From: CAVZTX01 sp963778375
Lineage (GTDB): Bacteria > Chloroflexota > Ktedonobacteria > Ktedonobacterales > Ktedonobacteraceae
Length of the DNA stretch: 64,000 nt
Direction: 5' to 3'
NCBI GenBank assembly: GCA_963778375.1
Contig: CAVZTX010000001.1
Coordinates: 1 to 64,000, forward strand
In this document: positions 28,236 to 36,570 of the stretch, one piece after another
Layout: each line of letters begins with the position of its first letter
How positions within the stretch are numbered: position 1 is the stretch's first letter
Program-made: the position numbers and the translations under genes
The notes under the pieces: generated by a model
What the model was told of the DNA's origin: nothing
Seen by the model: only the letters and a program-made list of their open reading frames with translations
Databases searched by the model: none

Positions 28236-31214
28236 ATGTCAACCGACGATGAGTTGTTCACTCCTGAGGAGGTGCTGGGAGGGTTCTCAGCGAAGCGCGC
28301 GCGCCTGCTGCTCTTTCAAATAGAGAGCCGAACTGCCTATCTCATGATGCAATCACGGCGGGCAGCCGCTCGCTACCTTACCGAAGCGACCGCCGAGGAG
28401 CAGGATTTGATGTTCTTTGAGGCCCTGGCCGAGGGCCGCGAATTGCCTGTCCGTCCAACGATTCGCGACCTGGAACGCTATGCTCCTTACTGGCAATCCC
28501 TGGTCCCGCCAAACCTGACCCTGCAAGCAGCTCTGGCCCACCTGTTTGGCCAGAAGTATCGTTTTGCGCAGCGCGACATTCCCCACCTCAGGCAGGCGTT
28601 AGGGCTAGATACTGAAGGGGTTCAGCACGCCTTCCAGCTCCAGTACCAGCAGCCGCTTGACACGATCTATACCAAGCGCATCGGCTTGCTCAATCGGATA
28701 CGCTGGCGCTGGAACAAGTTCAGCGGGTGGCTAGAACACCTACCGCCTTTTTGGACTGCTTATGCGCTGACCTTCACCGAGGTAGTGGGAGCTTCCATCC
28801 TGGCGTTGCCCATTGCTCTGGCCGGAGTGGGTCCCCTGGCCGGAGCGGTCGTACTGGTGGTGATGGGCGTGATCAATGTACTCACGATAGCTGCGATGGC
28901 GGAAGCCGTGATCCGCAGCGGCTCGATCCGTTATCAGGGAAGCTACCTGGGGCGGCTGGTCCAGGACTACCTGGGCAGACCAGGTTCAATTCTGCTGACT
29001 ATCATGGTAGTGGCTATCTGTGTGATAGTGCTTTTGGCCTACTATCTCGGGTTCTCACTCACCCTGGCCGGTACCACGCCAATACGTGCCGAAGTCTGGG
29101 CAGGACTGCTTTTCCTGATAGGAGTCTACTTTGTTCGTCGAAAAAATTTGCATGCCACCATCAGCAGTGCCCTGGTGGTAGGTGCGATCAACCTGGGTTT
29201 AATCCTGGTCCTCTCTGTAATTGCTTTGGGATACCTTCAGCCGGAACACCTGCTGTACGTCCATGTTCCCTTCGTTAACGGGCGCCCTTTCGAACCGGCC
29301 CTGCTTGGATTGATTTTTGGCGTGGTTTTTGCTTCCTACTTTGGCCACTTCTCCGTGAACAGTTGTGCCAGGACTGTCCTGCAGCGCGATCCGAGTGGGC
29401 GGTCTCTGATCTGGGGATGCATCGCCGCGCAGGCGAGTGCGATGGCTCTGTACATCCTGTGGGTTGTGGCAGTCAATGGGGCCATTGCCCCCCAGGTCCT
29501 GACAGGTTTCTCGGGCACAGTGCTCACACCGCTTGCCCATCTGGTCGGCCCGGCCGTGATCATACTTGGAACCATCTATGTCATTCTCGCTATGGGTATG
29601 GCGTCTATCCACTTTAGCCTGGCGCTCTTCTTCACAGTACGAGAGTGGATCCCCGGTCGGTCTCGGCATACTCTGCTGCTCGGGCGACGACAAGGGAGGC
29701 TGGTTTTTACCCCGAGGGGTAAAGCTAACGTCAGCCTGGCTCTGACGTATCTGGGCCTGAGTGCTGGTGGCACACAATCACCCGAATTGCGTCCCCAGTT
29801 TCGCCTTGACCTCCAGCTTGAAGGCGACACACGCCGCTTTGAGGTGGAGGTGAATGACGCCTGGGAAGCAACAAGCAGTTTGCTCGCTGAATCTGTCCCA
29901 GAACTATCCCCTAATACCATCCAACTGGCCTTAAACATAGTAACTGCCGATGCCGATACGGCGCGTGTGCAACTTGTCACCTCTATGCGGATGGTGTTCG
30001 AAGGAAAGTGGGATACGCTCGGGTTCGACTTCCTGGAGATGGCGGAGGCTCCGGAGGCTCCAGAAACCTCTGATATGGCCTTAATTAGTTGGTTCGCTGG
30101 TCGAGAACAGGCGAGTGTGGAAGAAGCGGCTGACTTCCTGGAGCAATCTGAGCAGGAGGCCGAGGCTGAGTTGAACAGGTTGGTAGAGCAAGGTATCTTG
30201 TTAGAGACCAGGGAGCAAGGCCGGTCGTCGTATCACGTCCATTTTACTCCGAGACGCAGGCGGCAGGCCACCACTGCTATTTGGCAAGCCCTCGACAGTC
30301 CTGAAAATGTGGCCGCCCACAAGCAAAATACAGTTCAAGGCATGAAGAAGCGGATGAGGCTTGCGCGCATCAAAGAACTGATGCAAGAAGAACAGGTACG
30401 CTCCTGGCTGGCACTCAGTCCACTGCTCCTCATTTTTCTGCTCGTTGAATGGCTGTTCGTGCAAAAGCTCGAGTCATTTTCCCAGGTGGTGGGTTTTGTA
30501 GGGGTAGTCGCGGTAGCAGTGATGGCGGGAGTATTTCCAGTGCTCCTGCTACTTGCCAGTCGCAGGAAGGGTGAAAACGTGCCACAATTCTTTTTGCCGT
30601 TTCTGGCTCATCCGCTAATTGCTGGTACAATCTACCTGGTGTCTGTGAGCATCCTGTTCCTACATGGGCTTTTTATCTGGCAGAACCCCTTCCAAAGGGT
30701 GATAGCAATACTTGTTGGGGTAGTCATCCTGGCAATAACATTTATGATGGTGCGCAAGGGCACTTTTGCTCGTCGCCTGGTGATCGAGATGCGGCAAGGC
30801 CCGGCAGAGAGAGAGCAGAGCGGCGGCACCTTTATGGTGACCGACTGCGGTCAGCGAGCGACACAAACAAAGGTCGAGCTGGGTTATATCGACAGGGCGC
30901 ATTTCGATCAGGCTGCCAGTGGGGCTGTCCCAGACTTTTCCGAGTTGCGTTCCGCGAAATTCTCCTTGCCTGGAACAAAAGCGCAGGAACTGATGATTTG
31001 GATACACCGAGTGACAGCAGAAGGCCAATCAGAAAACTTGCCCGCACTCGTGAAAGTGTTCTCGGGGCAGGATATCCAGGAGTTTCGTGTAGATGGAGCC
31101 AGGAAACAGTTTGTGCTTCCCCTACGAGAGGTCGGAGCAAAAGCAGGCAAAGGGTATCCTGATGAAACAGACCGGATCGAAGTCGAAGTGCAGCTAGCGG
31201 GAAAGACTGCATAG
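28236..31214 (+). CDS. APC-like membrane transporter with central winged-helix-like domain and C-terminal beta domain
   Basis: About 990 residues. A soluble N-terminus (to about 170) leads into 10-12 membrane helices resembling APC/HAAAP amino-acid permeases (ALTFTEVVGASILALPIALA, GAINLGLILVLSVIALGYL). Between the two membrane halves lies a soluble insertion of about 190 residues; its second part (SWFAGREQASVEEAADFLEQ, NRLVEQGILLETREQ) looks like a winged helix. A final pair of helices is followed by a beta-rich domain (about 870-993). Start chosen at ATG 28236 after GAAGG. The receiver gene ends 12 bp upstream. Transport or signal-coupled sensor; substrate unknown. A truncated paralogue lies at 21509-23170. 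Confidence 0.8.
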   Translation: MSTDDELFTPEEVLGGFSAKRARLLLFQIESRTAYLMMQSRRAAARYLTEATAEEQDLMFFEALAEGRELPVRPTIRDLERYAPYWQSLVPPNLTLQAALAHLFGQKYRFAQRDIPHLRQALGLDTEGVQHAFQLQYQQPLDTIYTKRIGLLNRIRWRWNKFSGWLEHLPPFWTAYALTFTEVVGASILALPIALAGVGPLAGAVVLVVMGVINVLTIAAMAEAVIRSGSIRYQGSYLGRLVQDYLGRPGSILLTIMVVAICVIVLLAYYLGFSLTLAGTTPIRAEVWAGLLFLIGVYFVRRKNLHATISSALVVGAINLGLILVLSVIALGYLQPEHLLYVHVPFVNGRPFEPALLGLIFGVVFASYFGHFSVNSCARTVLQRDPSGRSLIWGCIAAQASAMALYILWVVAVNGAIAPQVLTGFSGTVLTPLAHLVGPAVIILGTIYVILAMGMASIHFSLALFFTVREWIPGRSRHTLLLGRRQGRLVFTPRGKANVSLALTYLGLSAGGTQSPELRPQFRLDLQLEGDTRRFEVEVNDAWEATSSLLAESVPELSPNTIQLALNIVTADADTARVQLVTSMRMVFEGKWDTLGFDFLEMAEAPEAPETSDMALISWFAGREQASVEEAADFLEQSEQEAEAELNRLVEQGILLETREQGRSSYHVHFTPRRRRQATTAIWQALDSPENVAAHKQNTVQGMKKRMRLARIKELMQEEQVRSWLALSPLLLIFLLVEWLFVQKLESFSQVVGFVGVVAVAVMAGVFPVLLLLASRRKGENVPQFFLPFLAHPLIAGTIYLVSVSILFLHGLFIWQNPFQRVIAILVGVVILAITFMMVRKGTFARRLVIEMRQGPAEREQSGGTFMVTDCGQRATQTKVELGYIDRAHFDQAASGAVPDFSELRSAKFSLPGTKAQELMIWIHRVTAEGQSENLPALVKVFSGQDIQEFRVDGARKQFVLPLREVGAKAGKGYPDETDRIEVEVQLAGKTA

Positions 31215-31385
31215 AATGTATGCCCTGGGACGATACAGGTGTAGAATCTCTGGTAGGAAGGAATTCCATGGAGCGTATCCTCTGTTTTTCTTCCTCTCCC
31301 TGCATCATAGAATGAGATGGGTCGGACAATTTCTGCTTTCTGAAATTGACTGTATCACCTTCCCTCTGCGAAACCTGTTTCTCCA

Positions 31386-31598
31386 TCATCTACCGCGTTC
31401 GTCCCAGACCTTTGATCCGCCAGCAACCAGACGCACGTGGATACCCATCCGACCTTGTAGCCAGTTCCTTGACCCAGAGTGGGAGTTGCCTGGGTGATGG
31501 GTTGAGCCATTATCCAGGATCAACGCCACCGTTTGTACCCAGCTACGTTGTGCTTCTGCGGTGGACGGGTCGCTCCGCTCCACATCGTAGCCCAACAA
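31386..31598 (-). pseudogene. IS630-family (DDE) transposase remnant
   Basis: The minus strand contains VALILDNGSTHHP, the second-Asp motif of IS630-type transposases (LDNGSTHAPK in intact relatives). After one frame change it continues QLPLWVKELATR, as expected for the same protein. Start, end and the last acidic residue are missing. No inverted repeats were found. The rest of 31215-31703 has no gene. Confidence 0.5.
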
Positions 31599-31703
31599 GC
31601 AAACTAATCCATTACAGCTCTGAAGGTGAGCAGGGGTGCTGTCTCTCCCAGAGACTTGCCTACAAGTTCACCAGCTTGGCGCTCTGCTCCCGCCATCTCC
31701 AGC

Positions 31704-32333
31704 TTACGGGCTGAGCCGAAATGGTGGGTACTGGTCGGTGACCAGGATGACTGCATAGGCGATGACCCGGTTGTCCCAACGAATGACGCCCTCCACGAAC
31801 TCGAACAGGCCCCTGGGGTAGTGCCCGGTGAACAGGATGGCGAACCAGGCGATGATCACCACCACGGCCATGGCGATGTGCAGGAAAAACAGCACGATAT
31901 AGTGAGGGATAGCCAGGAACCACTTCACCAGGGGCAACAACCGGTTGAGGTCGCGCTCCGCGTCGGGGTAGGCATAGTCCAGATGCATCGACTGGTGATC
32001 GGTGGTGGACGGGTACCGATCGTCCATCAAGGCCAGGTAGGCACCCACCCGGGCGCTGAAGCGCTGCAGTTCCAGGCTCCAGTCGAACCACCAGCGGGGG
32101 TACTTCCGCCGGAACACGATCATCAGCAGGGGAGCGAAGAACAGCAGGCCGCCAGCCCCGGCCGCAACTGCCGCGGTTCTGCCATTGGTCCACTGCCAGG
32201 TTCCTCCCGCTACAGCCCCCAGCACGATCGCAATAGGGATGACCATGAAGAGGCGGAAGAATGTGGTCAGACGATTGAGCGGTCGATCCGGGTAGTCGAC
32301 CGAGAACTGAACGGGATATAGTGCCTGTTGCAT
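31704..32333 (-). CDS. DUF4389 membrane protein
   Basis: 209 residues from ATG 32333 (GGAG 8 nt upstream). It has three or four membrane helices and the DUF4389 pattern: YPVQFSVDYPDRPLNRLTTF, FRRKYPRWWFDWSLELQRF, and near the end FVEGVIRWDNRVIAYAVILV and TDQYPPF. The family is found in Actinobacteria and Chloroflexi; its function is unknown. Confidence 0.85.
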   Translation of the reverse strand: MQQALYPVQFSVDYPDRPLNRLTTFFRLFMVIPIAIVLGAVAGGTWQWTNGRTAAVAAGAGGLLFFAPLLMIVFRRKYPRWWFDWSLELQRFSARVGAYLALMDDRYPSTTDHQSMHLDYAYPDAERDLNRLLPLVKWFLAIPHYIVLFFLHIAMAVVVIIAWFAILFTGHYPRGLFEFVEGVIRWDNRVIAYAVILVTDQYPPFRLSP

Positions 32334-32424
32334 AATGAAATCTCCTTCGCTGCCCTCGCTTCCCGCGAGTGGCAACTTCTGTGCTTTGAACTGTTCGGCT
32401 AAATAATGCCGAACTTCCTGTCAC

Positions 32425-32824
32425 GTAGGGATTGACAGTGAAGTTTTGTTATTCTGTTCCTTGATACCCATGATCCCAGAACGAGAACTTGGAACACATG
32501 AGACAGGGTTGTAAACCCGGCGGCTATACGTGGTACGTCTCCACGGTTCGGCGGGTCCTCAGTCGTCATGAGGACCCACCCTTCCGAGGCTTCCCGCCGT
32601 GCTAACTGACCCAGGCCACCATCCTCAGCCGAGTCGCTTATGACGGCCCCGGCCTAAGAGCGCCCACTGACTCGCCCCGGCTGCCAGCTGGTCAAGCTGG
32701 CAAGCCAGACGGCGAAGGCGAGCTATGGCCGACGAGAAGCGAAAGGATTGGTGGCGGCTGCCGCGCTGACATCTCGCATATCGCTAGAGAGGATCGGAGA
32801 GGGCTGAAAGCCTTTGACGATGAG
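32425..32824. other. GC-rich structured region without a gene
   Basis: 400 bp with no convincing ORF. Two neighbouring hairpins stand out: CGTGG(TACGTCT)CCACG, then GGGTCCTCA(GTCGTCA)TGAGGACCC at about 32550-32574. It could be an intron or IS relic, or a structured RNA. I cannot decide between these. Confidence 0.35.
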
Positions 32825-33508
32825 CTAGACGCCTAGCGAAAACTCAAAGAGCGCGACCGGAATTGAGGACAACGCAGCCAAGGGAGCATGTTGCCCGAGA
32901 AGACCGAACATCACAGCGAGGTAGCTTGCCAGGAGGAGGGGCGCTCCGACGATGCCGATCAGGCAAAGGCCTCGAGGCACCAGGCGCGACTTGTACAGTA
33001 GGAAACCAATCAACAGGTCGCATATGGCCGGCATGAAGCTTTGTCCTTGGAGGAAGATGCGGTCATACAGGGTGCTAAGCGCATGGCTGGTGACCAATGC
33101 ACCTGCTCCCGCTCCGGCCTGCCGCAAGGTCACGATCGACATCAGGAACACCACGCCGACGAAGATAGTGCCGGATTCCAGAACTCGGGAGGCGACCAGG
33201 CCCAGCGCGGCCGCTTCGTTCTGCTTCTTGAGCACCGGGAACAGCACGACGGCGGTGCCGATGCCGGCGAGGGCCACGATGATCTCCAGGAGAGCGCCGA
33301 TGATGGCGGCAGTGTCCGGGCCAGCGCCGAGGATGTAATTCGCACTCTTTACCGAACTGTAGATAAAGAGGGTCGGGATCGAGACAAAGGTGAGCAGGTA
33401 GAGCACGCCCGCGACAAGGGCGGTCTTCCTATGTGGACTCATCTGAAATGCTTCACGGTCTGCTTGAAGCGGGCCTGCTCGTGTAGTCTTTACATTGGTC
33501 ATTGTCAT
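32825..33508 (-). CDS. DUF4386 family membrane protein
   Basis: 227 residues from ATG 33508, placed by an AGAGGAG box 7 nt upstream. Six hydrophobic helices, with the family pattern RKTALVAGVLYLLTFVSIPT near the N-terminus, RVLESGTIFVGVV in the middle, and CDLLIGFLLYKSRLVPRGL followed by a GIVG helix. The function of the family is not known. It is transcribed towards the DUF4389 gene on the same strand. Confidence 0.85.
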   Translation of the reverse strand: MTMTNVKTTRAGPLQADREAFQMSPHRKTALVAGVLYLLTFVSIPTLFIYSSVKSANYILGAGPDTAAIIGALLEIIVALAGIGTAVVLFPVLKKQNEAAALGLVASRVLESGTIFVGVVFLMSIVTLRQAGAGAGALVTSHALSTLYDRIFLQGQSFMPAICDLLIGFLLYKSRLVPRGLCLIGIVGAPLLLASYLAVMFGLLGQHAPLAALSSIPVALFEFSLGV

Positions 33509-33796
33509 AACAATTCTCCTCTTTCTTACGCTGATAGGACACAATTCCTGTCCAGCAACATTTCTAATACGAGGTGAGTATGCTGCGAAAAGGCTCGCAA
33601 CATGCGGTTTGAGGTGTAGCGCTTTATGCGGTGTGGGTGTTCTGATGCACTTCATAGCACCTTCCCTGACTCTTCCTTAGTATAGGGGGCAGGGCGCGAA
33701 GAGGAAACCCCCATTGGGCGTGTTCCTGGTCACTCTTTGGCGGGATAAGGAATCTCACTCGAAAGGCGTGGGGAAGCGACCACTTATCGATGTCGT

Positions 33797-34879
33797 TTAT
33801 CTCTGGCGTTCGGACGCTTCCAGAGCAAGCTCAGGTTCGTCGTAGATGGGAAGGCGTACACACAGAGAGGTCCCTTGTGCCGGGGCGCTCGCAAGGGAGC
33901 AGGTGCCACCCAGACGAGCCACACGCTCCTGGATTGAGCGAAGCCCAAGGTGGCCGGGGAACGGCCCGGCCGAGTCAAAGCCTCTGCCATCATCGCGGAC
34001 TTCTAAGACCAGTTCGTCGTCCTGCCTCTCCAGTCGGAGGAGGACCGTGCGCGCATGGGCGTGCTTGACGGTGTTGTGCAGGGCCTCCCGGGCAATGCGG
34101 TACAGCGTGTGTTTGCGCTCCAGGGAGAGCGCGGGCTCCTCGCCCAACTGTACGTTGACGGTGAGTTTGTAGCGGGTGCGCAAGATGGCGACCTGTTTGG
34201 TGAGCGCGGTGATCAATCCTTCGCTCGCTAAGGATTCGGGGCGCAGCTCGAAGATCAGGGCCCGCATCTCGGCCAGTCCTGCCTCGGCCAGCGAAATCAC
34301 GTAGTCCAGTGGCGCGATGGCCTCGCCCGGATCACTCTCGAGGGCTTCCCGGGCGGTCTGGGCCCCCAGACTAATGCCGTAGAGGGTCTGGGAGACCGAG
34401 TCATGCAACTCAAGAGCCAGCCGTTGTCGTTCCTGAAGGGAGGCAAGTTCCTGCGCCTGTTCAGAGAGCAGACGGGTTTCGCGCTCGCGGCTTCTGGCTT
34501 GCTCGGCGCGGCGACGCAGGGTCGCGGTTAGCCACCCGGTCAGGATGGCCGCTACCAGGAAGATCAGCGGATTGAGCAGGTCTTCCATTCTGATGTAGCC
34601 AAATGTGTAGAGTGGGGGGACGACGAAGAAGTCAAAGGCGAAGCCGGCCAGCAGGGCAGCCAGGATCGCGGCATAGCGTCCCCGTGCGCTGGCCAATGCG
34701 ATGATTATAAGCAGATAGATCAATGAGACGCTCGGAATGCGCTGGTACAGGTGCGCGGCAGCGATTACACTGGTGACGATGGCGACTCCTGCGATGGCCA
34801 GCAGGCTATCACTTGTATAACGCCGCCAGCCTGGCTCTTTTTTTTCTTTGGGAGAAGGGATGCGTTCACCCTGCTTCAT
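33797..34879 (-). CDS. NarL-type sensor histidine kinase with DUF4118 membrane domain
   Basis: 360 residues. Four membrane helices (about 25-115) form the DUF4118 module first seen in KdpD. A coiled coil leads to a HisKA_3 dimerisation domain (RLALELHDSVSQTLYGISLG, phospho-acceptor His) and an HATPase domain (REALHNTVKHAHA, VRDDGRGFD, GHLGLRSIQERV). The matching response regulator ends 30 bp upstream on the same strand, so the pair forms one operon with the regulator first. Signal unknown. Confidence 0.92.
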   Translation of the reverse strand: MKQGERIPSPKEKKEPGWRRYTSDSLLAIAGVAIVTSVIAAAHLYQRIPSVSLIYLLIIIALASARGRYAAILAALLAGFAFDFFVVPPLYTFGYIRMEDLLNPLIFLVAAILTGWLTATLRRRAEQARSRERETRLLSEQAQELASLQERQRLALELHDSVSQTLYGISLGAQTAREALESDPGEAIAPLDYVISLAEAGLAEMRALIFELRPESLASEGLITALTKQVAILRTRYKLTVNVQLGEEPALSLERKHTLYRIAREALHNTVKHAHARTVLLRLERQDDELVLEVRDDGRGFDSAGPFPGHLGLRSIQERVARLGGTCSLASAPAQGTSLCVRLPIYDEPELALEASERQR

Positions 34880-34909
34880 GGTCAGCCCTTCTGCTTTCTA
34901 CTTCCTCGC

Positions 34910-35545
34910 TCACGACTGAGGGGAAACGATCCCCAACCGGATGGCTGCAAGCACGGCCTGGGTCCGGCTCTGAACACCAAGCTTGGCCAGGATATGACCT
35001 ACATGGGATTTGACGGTTTCCTCGACGAGATGCAGGGCGCGGGCGATCTCTTTATTGGATTGTCCCTGCGCGAGCAAGCGCAAGACATCCATTTCACGCG
35101 GGGTCAGAGATTCGGGATGGTCTGGTATGCGGATAACACCGAGGAGATAGGCGGAGGCCTGGGGAGAGAGTTGGACCTGCCCGGCGGCGGCAGCTTTGAT
35201 GGCTGTGCGGAGTTCGGAGGCCTGGGTATCCTTGAGCAGGTAGCCAATGGCTCCAGCCCGAATCGCCTCGACTGCCGAGACGCTTTCCAGGACGCTGGTG
35301 AGCGCGAGAACCTCGGTCTCAGGCAATTCGCGACGGATCGCCTGTGTCGCGGCAATGCCATCCATGACAGGCATGAGCAAGTCCATGACCACAACGTCGG
35401 GCCGCATTTGCCTAGCCTGCTCCAACGCCTCGGCTCCATCTGCTGCCTCTCCCACCACCTCCAGGTCCGGGTCACGCACGAGGAACATGCGCAGGCCCTC
35501 GCGCACAACACTGTGGTCGTCCACGATGAGCACGCGAATGGCCAT
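34910..35545 (-). CDS. NarL/FixJ-family response regulator
   Basis: 211 residues. The receiver has the acidic pair (VLIVDDHSVVREGL), phospho-acceptor Asp (VVVMDLLMPVMDG), and Lys in YLLKDT. The C-terminal LuxR helix-turn-helix reads LTPREMDVLRLLAQGQSNKE and then IARALHLVEETVKSHVGHIL. AAGGAGGAG lies upstream of the ATG. It is co-transcribed with the sensor kinase gene immediately downstream. Confidence 0.93.
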   Translation of the reverse strand: MAIRVLIVDDHSVVREGLRMFLVRDPDLEVVGEAADGAEALEQARQMRPDVVVMDLLMPVMDGIAATQAIRRELPETEVLALTSVLESVSAVEAIRAGAIGYLLKDTQASELRTAIKAAAAGQVQLSPQASAYLLGVIRIPDHPESLTPREMDVLRLLAQGQSNKEIARALHLVEETVKSHVGHILAKLGVQSRTQAVLAAIRLGIVSPQS

Positions 35546-35812
35546 CGCTGCTCCTCCTTTCGAGTGAGATTCCCTGACCCTCCAAAGGGGGAGCCTAAAC
35601 CCTCCCTTCGGGTGATGTCTCCAGAGGCCGAGGCTGCTATACTCTACTTACGGGTCCATCGCTGTCATGTATGCTGGCGCGGTCCCTCGCATCTTTATGA
35701 AGAGAGCACTACAAGAACCTTCTCCATGCCAAGTATGTCACATTATGCAGAGGTAGCGCAACATTGACACCAAGATGCCCCCGATGAGCAAGCAGGCGAA
35801 GAGGATGAGCCG

Positions 35813-36193
35813 ATGATTACGATACTACTGGTGAATGGTGAAGCGATCGTGCGCGAGGGTCTGCGGATGCGACTGGCTGTGGAAGCGGATATGACGATTG
35901 TCGGCGAGGCGACCAGCAGTGCTGAAGCGCTGGAGCAGGTGCAGCGGCTCCGGCCCACTATCGTCCTCATGGATCTGCCGCTGCCGGACAGGGATGGGAT
36001 TGCTGTAATCGCCGCGCTGCGAACAGCCCACACAGCAAGTGCGGTAATCATCTTGAGCTGGCAAGACGATGTAACGATACGGGCGCGGGCACAAGCAGCA
36101 GGGGCGGCAGCGTTTGTGGGCAAACACGAAGGGGTGAAGACCGTCCTGACGGCGATTCGGTATGTAGGGAGCGCGGACGCTAGAGCCGGCTAG
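35813..36193 (+). CDS. Stand-alone degenerate receiver domain
   Basis: 126 residues matching only the receiver part of NarL-type regulators, close to its neighbour at 34910-35545. The phospho-acceptor Asp (VLMDLPLPDRDG) and the Lys (FVGKHE) are kept. The acidic metal-binding pair is replaced (LLVNGEAIVREGL versus LIVDDHSVVREGL), so Mg-dependent phosphorylation should be weak or absent. It has no DNA-binding domain. It may be a decayed duplicate or a phosphorylation-independent decoy. Confidence 0.7.
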   Translation: MITILLVNGEAIVREGLRMRLAVEADMTIVGEATSSAEALEQVQRLRPTIVLMDLPLPDRDGIAVIAALRTAHTASAVIILSWQDDVTIRARAQAAGAAAFVGKHEGVKTVLTAIRYVGSADARAG

Positions 36194-36284
36194 TTGGCGT
36201 AGGCAAACAATGCGAGTGTACTTGCTGTCTTCCAATAGCTGTGTCTAAACTTGCCGTTATATTTGTCAAATGGTACCTTGATAT

Positions 36285-36455
36285 CTAGCCGTTTATTGAG
36301 CCTGCTTCTTACATGGAACGGGAAGCCTCAGACCGAATAGGTCGGCCAGCGTTTGGGTCATCTCTTTTAATACGGTTAGTTCAACCGAGAGGTAGTTAGC
36401 ACCTTTTGGATGGCGGGATAAGAATGGCACCCAAATAAACTCTTCTATAAAAATC
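36285..36455. repeat. Duplicated block, copy 2 (ORF tail plus SDR gene tail)
   Basis: Matches copy 1 at 21252-21425 with few differences. The minus-strand fragment is longer here (GLRLPVPCKKQAQ before a stop), so copy 1 carries a nonsense change. The plus-strand SDR tail reads DGGIRMAPK and is followed by a GAGGGAGCC/GGCTTCCCTC stem near 36461-36495. 36194-36570 contains no complete gene. Confidence 0.8.
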
Positions 36456-36570
36456 GGTAAGAGGGAGCCGTCAGATACGCTGAAAGGCTTCCCTCACAGA
36501 AATACACTGGACTATTGGTGAAGTCGTCACAGAGCCAGATATCCTGCACATCCGGCTTTGTGGTGCTACT

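Noticed and set aside
32425..32824. Group II intron 3' end
   Set aside because: The hairpins do not fit a domain V consensus (AGC triad and bulge not evident), and no reverse transcriptase lies nearby.
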